A stretch of 64,000 nt of DNA from NCBI RefSeq assembly GCF_047345485.1, contig NZ_JBLFEN010000006.1:62001-126000 (forward strand), in the 5' to 3' direction. This DNA is from Jejuia sp047345485. Lineage in GTDB: Bacteria > Bacteroidota > Bacteroidia > Flavobacteriales > Flavobacteriaceae. The notes beneath the pieces are model-generated. The model was not told the origin of the DNA and searched no databases. It saw nothing but the letters and a program-made list of their open reading frames with translations. The translations under genes were made by a program, and so were the position numbers. Positions within the stretch are counted from its first letter, which is position 1. The number at the start of each line of letters is the position of its first letter. This document shows, piece after piece, positions 1-8,989 of this stretch.

Positions 1-125
1 AAATTTAATATACTGCGTATTTATAGTGATTGCATGTTTTTTTTTGACGTTATACACCGTGCAATGTGAACTTAGCCTAACAGGAGAATTCCTGTAAATT
101 ATTTTAATCTATAAATTTTATCAAA

Positions 126-470
126 ATGAAAGCAAAATTGTTGTTTATGTTATGTAGTTTGTTAGTGTTTTTTACATTATCAAGTTTTTCAATTGAGACA
201 GCTTCTGACGAATTATTATTTATAATTCAAGATATCGAAGAAGTAAATGCTATTTATAAAGGCAGTAGTGATGAGGGTTATAGCTTTAAAGTTGAAGATA
301 ATGGTGAAGCGTTTACCATGGTTTTTCAGCAAATAGAGGAGCCTGTGTTAAGCGTTTTCGATTTGCATTCTAAAACATTTATCGATGTAATTTTTAAAGT
401 ATCCTACACCACAGAAATTGACGATAATGGTGATGCTATTACTACCATTACTAAATTAGAAAAATTGTAG
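126..470 (+). CDS. small exported protein, paralogue of the gene at 2234
   Basis: The function is not recognised. The 114-residue product starts with a clear signal peptide (Lys at 2 and 4, hydrophobic to about residue 20, then SSFSIETA). The mature part is an acidic domain of about 85 residues ending in TITKLEKL. It resembles the product at 2234-2608 along most of its length: both have a VF/LTF-Q-x-EEPVL/EDAVL segment, then FDLxxKTxI, then a TITKLEK tail. Both are probably periplasmic or surface-exposed. The two copies flank a TspO-like gene and two unknown genes, so a local duplication is likely. A hairpin followed by a T-run lies just downstream. Confidence 0.75.
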   Translation: MKAKLLFMLCSLLVFFTLSSFSIETASDELLFIIQDIEEVNAIYKGSSDEGYSFKVEDNGEAFTMVFQQIEEPVLSVFDLHSKTFIDVIFKVSYTTEIDDNGDAITTITKLEKL

Positions 471-492
471 TAGTAATATTAAGTATATACTT

Positions 493-519
493 AAGCCACC
501 TTTTGGATGGCTTTTTTGT
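493..519 (+). terminator. Rho-independent terminator after the first small exported gene
   Basis: AAGCCA and TGGCTT pair around a loop of about 9 bases and are followed by six T's, 23 bases after the stop codon. Confidence 0.6.
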
Positions 520-608
520 TTTTAAAAAACATCAGAGGTAAAAAATAATTCGTCTAAAGTCACATATTCTATTAAACCATTATATCTTGTGTTTGAAATA
601 AGAGAATT

Positions 609-1376
609 ATGAAAAAATTTTTTCAAATTGGTAATGGTTTTGCTTTTATATCTGTTGTGATAATTAATTATTTATCCAACACAGGTTTAATGAATAATAC
701 CACTATTGGTAAAGTTTCCGATAATTATAAATCTCTTTTTACACCAGCAGGATATACGTTTGCTATTTGGGGTATTATTTATCTATTTCTTTTTGGTTTT
801 GTTGTGTATCAAGGTAGAAGTTTATGGTCTAAATCTGTAAAGAATGATGATTTTATCATGCATACAGGTTGGTGGTTTATAATATCTTGTATAAGTAATG
901 CATGTTGGGTTCTTGCGTGGATTTACGAATATACCGGCCTGTCTTGTATAATAATTTTGGTACTACTTTTTTCTCTACTTAAGATAGTTGTGAATAATAG
1001 AATGCAATTAGAAGAAGCAACTTGGGTTAAAACCGCTTTGTTCTATTGGCCTTTTGCAATTTATAGCGGTTGGGTTACCGTAGCTAGTATTGCAAATATA
1101 TCTACATATTTGATAAAAATTAAATGGAATGGTTTTGGAATTTCTCAACTAGTTTGGGCGTTACTTCTTATTGCTATTGCAACTAGTATTAATATTTTAG
1201 TATTACACAAAAGAAAGATGAGAGCCTTTGTAATAGTAGGTGTTTGGGCGTTGGTGGGTATTGCTAACGCGAATAAAAGTAATTTGGATAGTATTACTAC
1301 ATATACTGCCTTTAGTGCAGCCATATTACTCTTTATTTTAAGTGTAATTAGTAATTTTAAAATGTCAAGTAAATAA
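609..1376 (+). CDS. TspO/MBR-like tryptophan-rich membrane protein
   Basis: The product is a 255-residue, very hydrophobic protein with about seven predicted membrane segments and many Trp residues. The motif FTPAGYTFAIWGIIYLFLF near residues 45-64 is typical of the TspO/MBR-related group in Flavobacteriia, which is longer than the classical 160-residue five-helix TspO. Family members bind tetrapyrroles or related ligands, and the role of this long form is unknown. The gene stands alone, with 138 bases upstream and 132 downstream. The assignment to the family is confident; ligand and function are inference. Confidence 0.75.
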   Translation: MKKFFQIGNGFAFISVVIINYLSNTGLMNNTTIGKVSDNYKSLFTPAGYTFAIWGIIYLFLFGFVVYQGRSLWSKSVKNDDFIMHTGWWFIISCISNACWVLAWIYEYTGLSCIIILVLLFSLLKIVVNNRMQLEEATWVKTALFYWPFAIYSGWVTVASIANISTYLIKIKWNGFGISQLVWALLLIAIATSINILVLHKRKMRAFVIVGVWALVGIANANKSNLDSITTYTAFSAAILLFILSVISNFKMSSK

Positions 1377-1508
1377 CTAACTGCTATGTGTTTATAAGTA
1401 AAATTATAGCGATATATATTAAAAATTTATGTCAAATTTAGTTTGTTATTGTTCAGATTTTATTTTTACTTTACTTTATTGAATTAACCCAATCAAATAC
1501 ATGTAACC

Positions 1509-1832
1509 ATGAAACCCAAAAATGATAATTTAAAACGAGTTATCGTAGATTTTAAAAAACTCACCCCAGAAATCCTAGCTTTATTGGTAGAGAAATATCC
1601 TGATGGTTATGATGATGACCATGTTATATCATTTAAAAATCAACATAACGAAACTATAGAAGCTGTTGAGGTAATTACTGAAGATACAAAATACTTGGTT
1701 AAAGTTAGTACTAAGCTAGAAGTAACAATGGAAAACTATGACGAAGACGATTATGAAAATTTTGATAGTGACGATCCAGAAGCAGTGCAAGCCCCAGAAA
1801 TAACAAACGACAACTTAGAAGATAACGCTTAA
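1509..1832 (+). CDS. small acidic conserved flavobacterial protein
   Basis: The product has 107 residues, no signal peptide and no membrane segment. The N-terminal 70 residues look folded (basic KRVIVDFKKLTPEIL, then EKYPDGYDDDHVISF). The last 40 residues are strongly acidic, with runs of D and E, and probably disordered. Similar proteins are common in Flavobacteriaceae and are sometimes labelled DNA primase in databases, but nothing here supports primase activity. It lies 11 bases upstream of the gene at 1844 and is probably co-transcribed with it. The function is unknown. Confidence 0.7.
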   Translation: MKPKNDNLKRVIVDFKKLTPEILALLVEKYPDGYDDDHVISFKNQHNETIEAVEVITEDTKYLVKVSTKLEVTMENYDEDDYENFDSDDPEAVQAPEITNDNLEDNA

Positions 1833-1843
1833 ATTTTAATATT

Positions 1844-2065
1844 ATGAGAACAGCCGCTTTTAAATCTTACAAAAACGGTTACTACAACTTTTGGTTTGAA
1901 AATGGAGAAGAATTAGCTTTTGAAGAAGTGCATCCTCGTGTTTTGAAACAGTACGATTTAAAGAATGATAAGAGTTTAATAGATAAAGATTTTAGAATTA
2001 CTTTTATAGAAGATGGTACTGATGATGATCCTATATATAGAGTGGAAAGCTTAAAACCGCTTTAA
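1844..2065 (+). CDS. small conserved hypothetical protein
   Basis: The product is a 73-residue soluble protein without signal peptide, alternating short hydrophobic and acidic stretches (NFWFENGEELAFEEVHPRVL near residues 15-34). It starts with ATG 11 bases after the stop of the acidic protein at 1509, which suggests a two-gene operon. The family is not recognised; the compact size and beta-like pattern would fit a small binding domain, but this is only a guess. Confidence 0.65.
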   Translation: MRTAAFKSYKNGYYNFWFENGEELAFEEVHPRVLKQYDLKNDKSLIDKDFRITFIEDGTDDDPIYRVESLKPL

Positions 2066-2098
2066 AGCAAAAATTATAATTGATTACGATATAATTTT

Positions 2099-2121
2099 GT
2101 TGAGAATTACTATTTCTCAAC
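2099..2121. repeat. inverted repeat after the 1844 gene
   Basis: GTTGAGAA and TTCTCAAC are perfect 8-base arms with a 7-base loop, 33 bases after the stop at 2065. No T-run follows, so it is a weak terminator candidate or a transcript-end stem. Confidence 0.4.
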
Positions 2122-2149
2122 TTGTATGCTGTTTAACTTCTAAAAAAAT

Positions 2150-2193
2150 AACGTATATTTAATACGTTGATTTTCAGTATAATATTATACTGA
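2150..2193. promoter_or_regulatory. two adjacent palindromes upstream of the 2234 gene
   Basis: AACGTAT (2150-2156) faces ATACGTT (2162-2168). Six bases further is a perfect 20-base palindrome, TCAGTATAATATTATACTGA (2174-2193), followed by a short T-run. The second ends 40 bases before the start codon at 2234. The perfect symmetry suits an operator; the T-run also allows a terminator reading for the upstream pair of genes. Confidence 0.4.
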
Positions 2194-2233
2194 TTTTTTA
2201 AATAAGAAACAGTTAAATAAAAGTTTTATTAAG

Positions 2234-2608
2234 ATGAATTCAAAAAAAATAATAGTGATTAGTGGAATACTATTGATGTTTATCTCGTTATCGAGTTTTA
2301 AATCTAAATTGAATAACCAAAGTAGTGCGTTTGAAGCTCAAGAAGGTTTAATAGTTTATGCAACGTTTGATGAAAAAGAGGATTACGGTTATAATTTTGT
2401 GGCTAAAGGTAAAGATGGTGAGGCGCATACACTTACATTTCAAAACGTAGAAGATGCAGTATTAAAGACTTTTGATTTAAATACTAAAACATATATTGGG
2501 ACAATGTTTAAAATAACGTTTAATAGAGACTTTAAGCGTTTTAAAAATGAAGATGGAAATGATGATGAAGACGAAGTAAACACCATTACTAAGCTAGAAA
2601 AAATTTAA
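2234..2608 (+). CDS. small exported protein, paralogue of the gene at 126
   Basis: The product has 124 residues with an N-terminal signal peptide (basic MNSKK, hydrophobic to about residue 20, SSFKS). The mature acidic domain aligns with the product at 126-470: GEAHTLTFQNVEDAVLKTFD corresponds to GEAFTMVFQQIEEPVLSVFD, and both end in TITKLEK. It carries an extra acidic loop (NEDGNDDEDE) before the tail. It is probably periplasmic or outer-membrane associated and its function is unknown. Two palindromes upstream may control it. Confidence 0.75.
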   Translation: MNSKKIIVISGILLMFISLSSFKSKLNNQSSAFEAQEGLIVYATFDEKEDYGYNFVAKGKDGEAHTLTFQNVEDAVLKTFDLNTKTYIGTMFKITFNRDFKRFKNEDGNDDEDEVNTITKLEKI

Positions 2609-2666
2609 CAAACACACTACGTTAAATTTGTTTTTAATCTCATGAGTATAATACCGTAAAAAAAAA

Positions 2667-4106
2667 TTAGGCTTCCAATTTTTTTGGGGCTTTTTTTATG
2701 AAAACTTCCCATATAAATACGCCATACACTATAACATACTCCAATGCAATTACCCAAAGGTTTTCTGATTTATCAGCCTTGTTTAGGTTTACATAAGCCA
2801 AATAACTAAGAATGATAACAAAGCTCCAAACCAAAGGAAATTTATATCTTGTAAATACAGATAAAATTAAAAGTGTAGCAACGTACCAAGGGTGTACTGT
2901 TGTTGTGCTAAAGTAGTAAAAGGATAGTACAAATAATAATGCTGTAATAAGCTGTACCATAGTTTTGTTTTGTTTAAAAAAAGTGATGATAAGCGTTACT
3001 AGTATCACAACTACAGGTGTAATTTTACCAATAATAGCAATTTCGTTATAACCTGTAAGCCAATATCCAATAGCTCTTGCGATGTAATAGATACTTGCAT
3101 TAAATTCAAAATTTTGAAACCATAGCGCTACGGTTTTAGAGTAATTGTTTATAAATTCTGAAGAGTAAAAAGGTGCAAAGAGTAGGAGTGTGGTTATGAT
3201 AACTATACCATAAAAACTAGATAACCTCATTATTCTAGTAAAAACAGATGTTTCTTTTAAAAGTTTAAAATTAGCTATTTCTTTATCTGTTTTGGGTGAA
3301 GTGCTGCTGTTATGCTTCAAAAACCATTGAAAAAATAGTGGTAAAAATATAAGCGGAATTAGTTTTACCGAAATAGAAAGAGCTAAAACTACAGCTGCCC
3401 ACTGCCATTTACCAACGTAAAGTAAATACAAACTCCACACTAAAAAGAAAATCATAACACCCTCAAAATGTAAATTTCCTGTTAATTCTATGATGATAAA
3501 CGGATTTAAATTATACCAAAATATATGGTATGATGGCAGTTTAAGTTTTTCTAAAAGTTTTTTCCCAAAGTATAAGGTGCCAAAATCTGCTGCTATGATC
3601 AATAGGCGCATTGTAACAACTGCCCCCAAAATACTTTTACTCGAAAAAAGCGCAGCAACAGTAAAACAAAGTTGATTGATAGGTGGGTAATTGGTGTAAT
3701 GGCTGGCGTTTAAATCGCCCATGCCTGCTCTTAATTCTAAAGCCTTAGTTACTGGTAAGTTGTTTCCGGTTATAAAATGATCAACCGTGAATAAATAGGG
3801 GTTTATACCTTCTAAAATAAGTCTGCCATCCCAAATAAAGCGATAAAAATCTTGTGACAAGTTGGGGATAGCTAAAATAAAAACAGCACGACACCCAAAA
3901 GCTAAATACTCTAATAGTTTAGGTTGATGCTTTAGCAGGTTTACTAATTGATAAAACAATACAAACAAAATGCTGTAAAACACTATAAGTTTTATGTACT
4001 CAGTCCTTATCAAATCGTAAGCAAAACACCAATACATAATTACGCTTACTAGTGTTAACAGTAATTGTGTTTTATAAAGTTTTAAAAGTGACGGATTTAA
4101 AAGCAT
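2667..4106 (-). CDS. GT-C type polytopic mannosyltransferase-like protein
   Basis: The 479-residue product has about 11-12 predicted membrane helices. The segment SQDFYRFIWDGRLILEGINPY near residues 82-102 is the signature loop of the polyprenol-phosphate-mannose-dependent MptA/MptB and GT87 group, with the acidic residue in the first extracytoplasmic loop. Such enzymes take a sugar from a polyprenyl phosphate donor on the outer side of the inner membrane. It follows two GT2 enzymes on the same strand, one of them of the polyprenyl-phosphate sugar synthase type, which could make its donor. The 218-base gap to the next upstream gene leaves room for its own promoter. The sugar and acceptor are unknown. 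Confidence 0.75.
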   Translation of the reverse strand: MLLNPSLLKLYKTQLLLTLVSVIMYWCFAYDLIRTEYIKLIVFYSILFVLFYQLVNLLKHQPKLLEYLAFGCRAVFILAIPNLSQDFYRFIWDGRLILEGINPYLFTVDHFITGNNLPVTKALELRAGMGDLNASHYTNYPPINQLCFTVAALFSSKSILGAVVTMRLLIIAADFGTLYFGKKLLEKLKLPSYHIFWYNLNPFIIIELTGNLHFEGVMIFFLVWSLYLLYVGKWQWAAVVLALSISVKLIPLIFLPLFFQWFLKHNSSTSPKTDKEIANFKLLKETSVFTRIMRLSSFYGIVIITTLLLFAPFYSSEFINNYSKTVALWFQNFEFNASIYYIARAIGYWLTGYNEIAIIGKITPVVVILVTLIITFFKQNKTMVQLITALLFVLSFYYFSTTTVHPWYVATLLILSVFTRYKFPLVWSFVIILSYLAYVNLNKADKSENLWVIALEYVIVYGVFIWEVFIKKAPKKLEA

Positions 4107-4324
4107 GTGGTAAATATATGATTATTTGGTAGTCCTAATACATGCAGATACCTTACTTGGTTTGTGAGAAAAAAGATTATTTTGTTTAAATTTAGAAACA
4201 AGCTGTTTGTGCTAAATATGTTTTGGTATTAAAACGGATGTTTATTCTACGACATATTATCTTCAAACTAAAAAAAAATGAACTAAGAATTTATACTACT
4301 ACTAAAAGCATTATATATAAAATA

Positions 4325-5812
4325 CTAGACTTTTGAGGCCAAAGATTTAAAAAACACATAACCAAACCCTACAAACAGCATAAGATGAAAGGGGAAAAGA
4401 CCAAAATCGCCTCCTTGATCGCCAACAACAAATGCACTGTACATACCAAAACCAAAATAGGACATTAATAAACCTTCTATAATAACGTGTGCAGATATGG
4501 TTTTTTTAATGTATTTGTTGTTTTTTAAATTGTCTTTATACTTACTGATGTTGAATTTTGGCGTGCGAATAAATTCACTTTTTTTGCCTAAATGCCCTTC
4601 TAATACGGCTATAGAATTGTGTAATGAAAAGCCCATGGCTATTGAGAAAAATACAAAAAACATACCGATATAGCCCATAAAGTTTTTAATGCCGCCACCA
4701 TAAATTTTGCGATACATGATCCAATAGCAAATAAAGAAAATAACGGTGCTTATCACAAAAAAGCTCATAACGTAAAAATAGGGCCTTAAATGGTCATATT
4801 CGTTTTTTATATAAAGCATGGGGATACTTAAAATGGCAACTACCAAAATACTTAAAAACATGGTGCTGTTTAATAAATGAAGTAAGCCGTGAACTTTAGT
4901 TTTAGCCGAAATATTATCACTTTTTAAAACACGCCATAGCATTTTTTTAAAATTTTCTGCTCCGCCTTTATTCCAACGAAATTGTTGCGAACGTGCTGCA
5001 CTTATTACGATGGGTAATTCTGCTGGTGTTTCTACATCTTCTAAATATTTAAACTTCCAGTTTTTAAGTTGTGCTCGGTAGCTTAAATCTAAATCTTCTG
5101 TAAGTGTATCGCCTTCCCAATTACCTGCATCTATAATACATGTTTTTCTCCATATACCAGCTGTACCATTAAAATTTATAAAATGTCCTTTGCTGTTTCT
5201 GCCCACTTGCTCTAATGTAAAGTGTGCATCTAAGGCAAATGCTTGTATTCTTGTTAATACAGAGTAGTTGCGGTTAATATGCCCCCAGCGTGTTTGTACT
5301 ACTCCAATATTTTTATCTTTAAAATAAGGTACAGTAGATTTTAACCAGTCTTTTTGTGGTAAAAAATCTGAATCAAAAATAGCAATAAACTCACCTTTTG
5401 CTACTTCTAAGCCTTCTTTTAATGCGCCTGCTTTAAATCCCGTTCTAATTGTTCTGGTAATATGTTTTATATCTAGGCCTGATGTTTTTAATGCATCAAT
5501 ATGCGCTTTAGTACTTGAAACAGTTTCGTCTGTAGAATCGTCTAGTACTTGAATTTCTAACTTGTTTTTAGGGTAATCTATCTTTGCAATATTATCTAAT
5601 AGACGTTCCATAACATACATCTCGTTATATACGGGAAGTTGTATGGTTACATGTGGTACATCGTTAGTGTTTGATAGATCGAACTTAGGGTCACTATCGT
5701 TTTTTTTAGCTGATAGATAGTTAAATAGTAGATTGAGTTGTGCTAAAGCATACATAAAAATGAGCAGTAACGCAATGGTGTAAATTACAATGATAACAGC
5801 TTCTATATACAT
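4325..5812 (-). CDS. cellulose-synthase-like membrane glycosyltransferase, GT2
   Basis: The 495-residue product has one N-terminal helix (residues 4-26), a cytosolic GT-A domain (about 45-290) and four or five C-terminal helices. The processive-type GT2 motifs are present: VLDDSTD, FDSDFLP (DxD), TEDLDLSYR (catalytic Asp region) and QQFRWNKG (Q-x-x-R-W). It therefore probably polymerises or adds sugars from an NDP-sugar near the membrane. The start codon overlaps the stop of the upstream GT2 gene by one base, which implies translational coupling. There is no BcsB or PilZ partner nearby, so true cellulose synthesis is unlikely. Confidence 0.85.
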   Translation of the reverse strand: MYIEAVIIVIYTIALLLIFMYALAQLNLLFNYLSAKKNDSDPKFDLSNTNDVPHVTIQLPVYNEMYVMERLLDNIAKIDYPKNKLEIQVLDDSTDETVSSTKAHIDALKTSGLDIKHITRTIRTGFKAGALKEGLEVAKGEFIAIFDSDFLPQKDWLKSTVPYFKDKNIGVVQTRWGHINRNYSVLTRIQAFALDAHFTLEQVGRNSKGHFINFNGTAGIWRKTCIIDAGNWEGDTLTEDLDLSYRAQLKNWKFKYLEDVETPAELPIVISAARSQQFRWNKGGAENFKKMLWRVLKSDNISAKTKVHGLLHLLNSTMFLSILVVAILSIPMLYIKNEYDHLRPYFYVMSFFVISTVIFFICYWIMYRKIYGGGIKNFMGYIGMFFVFFSIAMGFSLHNSIAVLEGHLGKKSEFIRTPKFNISKYKDNLKNNKYIKKTISAHVIIEGLLMSYFGFGMYSAFVVGDQGGDFGLFPFHLMLFVGFGYVFFKSLASKV

Positions 5813-6501
5813 TATTTTATACTGTATTTAAAAATCCAACCTAAGATTTTTATGCCCGCAAATATAGCACCTTTTACCGTTCCTGAAACTTTTGAGACAC
5901 CAATTCTGTTTCTATAATTTACAGGCACTTCGGTATAACTTAATTTTTGTTTTATAGCTTTTAGTTGCATTTCTACAGTCCAGCCATAGGTTTTGTCTTC
6001 CATTTTAAGTGCTAATAACTTATTATATTTTATGGCTCTAAAAGGCCCTAAATCTGTAAATTTTGCTCTAAAAAATAGCGTCATTAAAGAGGTTGCTAAC
6101 CAATTTCCGAAAATTTGTGGTACTGTCATAGCGCCTTCTTCACGTAGTCGTTTTACACGAGCACCAATTACAAAATCAGTATTGTTTTCAATAATAGGCG
6201 CCACTATTTTTGTGAGTTCTTCTGGGTAATCACTATAATCTCCATCAAGAAAAACAATAATATCTGGTTTATTAGTTTTTTTTGATATATAATCCATACC
6301 CTTTAAACAGGCGTATCCGTAGCCTTTATGAGTCTCTATTAGTACTGTAGCACCAGCATTAGAAGCGTTTTTCTCTGTGTCGTCTGTAGAGTTGTTGCTA
6401 ACTACAATAACCTCTTCAACCTGTTTTGGAATATCGTTGATGACCTTAGCGATAGAGTCGGCCTCGTTATAGGCAGGAATAATAACGTTTATTTTAGTCA
6501 T
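5812..6501 (-). CDS. polyprenyl-phosphate sugar synthase-like glycosyltransferase, GT2
   Basis: The 229-residue GT-A enzyme has IIPAYNEADSI at residues 7-17, VVSNNSTDDT, and FLDGDYSDYPEEL containing the DxD. The layout matches dolichyl-phosphate mannose/glucose synthase-like enzymes, which move a sugar from NDP-sugar to a polyprenyl phosphate at the inner membrane. There is only a short hydrophobic C-terminus, so it is not the DPMS form with two extra helices. It overlaps the MORN lipoprotein gene by 4 bases and the cellulose-synthase-like gene by 1 base. In this setting it could charge the lipid carrier used by the GT-C protein downstream (inference). Confidence 0.8.
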   Translation of the reverse strand: MTKINVIIPAYNEADSIAKVINDIPKQVEEVIVVSNNSTDDTEKNASNAGATVLIETHKGYGYACLKGMDYISKKTNKPDIIVFLDGDYSDYPEELTKIVAPIIENNTDFVIGARVKRLREEGAMTVPQIFGNWLATSLMTLFFRAKFTDLGPFRAIKYNKLLALKMEDKTYGWTVEMQLKAIKQKLSYTEVPVNYRNRIGVSKVSGTVKGAIFAGIKILGWIFKYSIK

Positions 6502-7343
6502 CTAAGATCGCTAAGTTTATTATCTTTTTTGAAGGATTCTAAATCTGTCCATTCTTTAATTTCTTTGCCAAGATTAAATTTTTTTGCCGAAACTAATTTT
6601 TCGTTCGCATACATTAAACAATACCCGTTTTTAACACCGTCTTTTAGCTGGCATTTATGGTTTATTTTTTCCATATCATCATAAAATAACCACCAGTTGT
6701 TTTGTTTACCATCAACAAAATGTCCTTCTTTATCTTTAGCGCCATTTTTTTTGAAAAATGTCCAGTAGTTAATAGGATTACCATCTCTAAATTCGCCTTC
6801 TTTTTGAAGCATTTCATTATTATAAAAAAACTTCCAAAAACCATCCTTTTTACCTGATTTGTAATTTCCAATACCTTTTAACTTCCCATTATCATGGTAA
6901 TGTCTCCAGTATCCGGTCTTCAAGTCGTTTGTATATAGCCCCTCGCTTTTTAACTTACCATTGCTATAATATGTTTTCCAATATTCAACTTTTTTTCCGT
7001 TTTTATAAAATCCCTCAGATTCTAATTTTCCATTTGTATGATAGGTTTTCCAATAGTTGTCTTTAATACCATCTTTAAAATAACCTTCGGAGTTAAGAAA
7101 GGTATTGCTGTAATAAAATTTCCAGAAGTTATTTTTTTGGTTTTTCTCAAAATAACCTTCTGATTTTAATGTATTACTATCTTCAAAATAAAACTTCCAA
7201 AATCCAGATTTTTCATTACCTTTTTTCCAACCTTCTGCTTCTATTTTACCAGAATCGGTATAGCTTTTTTCGTAACGTTGCTGCCCTGTACAACTAAATG
7301 TAGAGGATACGAGTAGTATTAGAAAAAATTTAAAAAGTTTCAT
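6498..7343 (-). CDS. MORN/YwqK-type repeat lipoprotein
   Basis: The 281-residue product has a lipoprotein signal peptide (VSSTFSC, lipid-bearing Cys18). It is followed by about nine tandem repeats of 23-24 residues with the pattern Y-x-[ND]-G-x-K-x-G-x-W-K-x-Y-x-x-N-G-x-L-x-S-E-G, covering roughly residues 38-255. These MORN-variant repeats form an extended beta structure. Database entries often call such proteins YwqK-family antitoxins, but no toxin gene is adjacent. It overlaps the GT2 gene at 5812-6501 by 4 bases and follows the ferredoxin gene by 8 bases. A scaffold or surface role for the operon products is inference. Confidence 0.8.
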   Translation of the reverse strand: MKLFKFFLILLVSSTFSCTGQQRYEKSYTDSGKIEAEGWKKGNEKSGFWKFYFEDSNTLKSEGYFEKNQKNNFWKFYYSNTFLNSEGYFKDGIKDNYWKTYHTNGKLESEGFYKNGKKVEYWKTYYSNGKLKSEGLYTNDLKTGYWRHYHDNGKLKGIGNYKSGKKDGFWKFFYNNEMLQKEGEFRDGNPINYWTFFKKNGAKDKEGHFVDGKQNNWWLFYDDMEKINHKCQLKDGVKNGYCLMYANEKLVSAKKFNLGKEIKEWTDLESFKKDNKLSDLR

Positions 7344-7351
7344 TTTAAATA

Positions 7352-8977
7352 TTACTTATTTTGATTTACTAAATCCATCAAATTTACATCATTTCCTAGT
7401 AATATTTCAGTAGGATTAATTCGTCCATCTTCTGGTCCGTTTTCTAGTTTTAAAACACCTCTAGGACAAACTGCAGAACATACACCACAGCCTACACAAC
7501 TGGCCCGTACAATGTTTTCTCCTTTTTGGGCATAAGCACGTACATCGATACCTTGTTCGCAATATGTAGAACAGTTTCCACAAGAGATACATTGCCCGCC
7601 ATTAGTTGTAATTCTAAATCTAGACTTAAAACGTTGCACTAAACCTAAGTATGCGGCTAAAGGACAGCCAAAACGACACCATACACGATTACCAAAAATT
7701 GGGTAAAACCCTGTACCAATAACACCTGCAAACCAAGCACCTATTAAAAAACTATAGGTATCTTTTATCCATTGAGATTTTATGCCCAAAAAGGCCTCTG
7801 CTCCTGAAAAATAACAATAAAGCGTTACTATGGTCATAACTAAAGAAAAGACTAAAACAGAATGGATTAACCAACGCTCTAGTTTCCACGCATTCATACT
7901 TTTGTTTGAATGTTGGCGGTAAGGATCTCCTAATGTTTCGGCTAAACCACCACAACCACAAACCCAAGAACAGTACCAGCGTTTGCCAAAGAAATACACC
8001 ATTACAGGTACAATAACTATGGTTAATACAACACCCCAAACCAATATAAAAAGGCCAACGGCACCACTATCTCTTAAACTATCTAAGTTCCACTCAAAAA
8101 AGAAATCATAATCTAATGGAAATGCATTTTTAAAATCGTATCCAGGCATGTTTAAACTTGTCATGATTTCTGGAATAAGAAATGCAAATACAATTTGGAA
8201 AAACAATACCGAAGTAGTTCTTATAATTTGGTATTTGTTATGTCTGTATTTAATGTACATACGTGTTGCCATAACAATCATAATCACACAATACAAAAAC
8301 CCATACACAAACCATTGACTGGCTTTTCCGCCATTTAAAAACTCACTTATAGGATCTAATATGTACGTCCAATTCACCACATAATCTGCCATAAAATACA
8401 ATAGCAAATAAAAACTTACTAAGTATACCAATACTAACCATGCAATCCACCCACGGTTTGTACTAGCTTTTAGATAAATTCCATTATTTTTTATACCCGC
8501 TCTACCAAGTAAGGTGAAATTTGGGAGTATAAATAAAAGTGCGCCAATAATAGCTAGTCCAAACGTAAGCCACCATAATAATCCTGGGTTATCTTTAACA
8601 AATCCAGAACCTGCTTGTTTTGCTATTTGGTAACTCAAGGTATGCGGTTTACCGTAAATTTTATATTGAAATTGTTCTCCTTTTTTATCCCAATTTTTTT
8701 CAGCATCATATTTTGCAATTAACGCATCATAATGGTTGTTAGAGGCTTCGTAAGCACCTCTAACGCGACTAGAAAACTCAAATATATTAAGATCTTCTTC
8801 TGTTACTGTTGCTTTTTTTAATTCCTCTTTTATTATCTCGCTTTTATAACCTTTAGAGGCTACAAAGTCGTTCAATTCTGCTTCTGTTAGGCTAAAGTTG
8901 CCTGTAAAAAGTGTTGCGGTAAAAATGCCTAAGCCTATTAAAAATAGAGCTAGTCCTAATTGTTTTATAATATTCAT
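7352..8977 (-). CDS. membrane-bound 4Fe-4S polyferredoxin (NapH/CcoG-like)
   Basis: The 541-residue product has an N-terminal helix, a periplasmic stretch of about 100 residues, and then about six membrane helices. Two Cys-rich loops typical of NosR/NapH/CcoG electron carriers follow (WYCSWVCGCGG and VWCRFGCPLAAYLG). The C-terminal domain carries two complete CxxCxxCxxxC ferredoxin motifs (CISCGNCSTYC and CVGCGVCSAVC) for two 4Fe-4S clusters. It should pass electrons between a cytosolic donor and a membrane or periplasmic acceptor. The NAD/FAD oxidoreductase encoded 13 bases upstream is the obvious redox partner. The final acceptor is not evident. It does not sit beside cytochrome oxidase or nitrate reductase genes. 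Confidence 0.85.
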   Translation of the reverse strand: MNIIKQLGLALFLIGLGIFTATLFTGNFSLTEAELNDFVASKGYKSEIIKEELKKATVTEEDLNIFEFSSRVRGAYEASNNHYDALIAKYDAEKNWDKKGEQFQYKIYGKPHTLSYQIAKQAGSGFVKDNPGLLWWLTFGLAIIGALLFILPNFTLLGRAGIKNNGIYLKASTNRGWIAWLVLVYLVSFYLLLYFMADYVVNWTYILDPISEFLNGGKASQWFVYGFLYCVIMIVMATRMYIKYRHNKYQIIRTTSVLFFQIVFAFLIPEIMTSLNMPGYDFKNAFPLDYDFFFEWNLDSLRDSGAVGLFILVWGVVLTIVIVPVMVYFFGKRWYCSWVCGCGGLAETLGDPYRQHSNKSMNAWKLERWLIHSVLVFSLVMTIVTLYCYFSGAEAFLGIKSQWIKDTYSFLIGAWFAGVIGTGFYPIFGNRVWCRFGCPLAAYLGLVQRFKSRFRITTNGGQCISCGNCSTYCEQGIDVRAYAQKGENIVRASCVGCGVCSAVCPRGVLKLENGPEDGRINPTEILLGNDVNLMDLVNQNK

Positions 8978-8989
8978 CTCTCTATTATT

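Noticed and set aside
1509..1832. DNA primase label sometimes given to this small acidic protein
   Set aside because: It has no catalytic motif, and a real dnaG is present at 32960.
4325..5812. True cellulose synthase (bcsA)
   Set aside because: The processive GT2 motifs are present, but there is no PilZ domain and no bcsB, bcsZ or bcsC nearby.
6498..7343. MORN/YwqK protein as an antitoxin
   Set aside because: The database name suggests this, but it is a lipoprotein and no toxin gene is adjacent; the operon partners are redox and glycosyltransferase genes.
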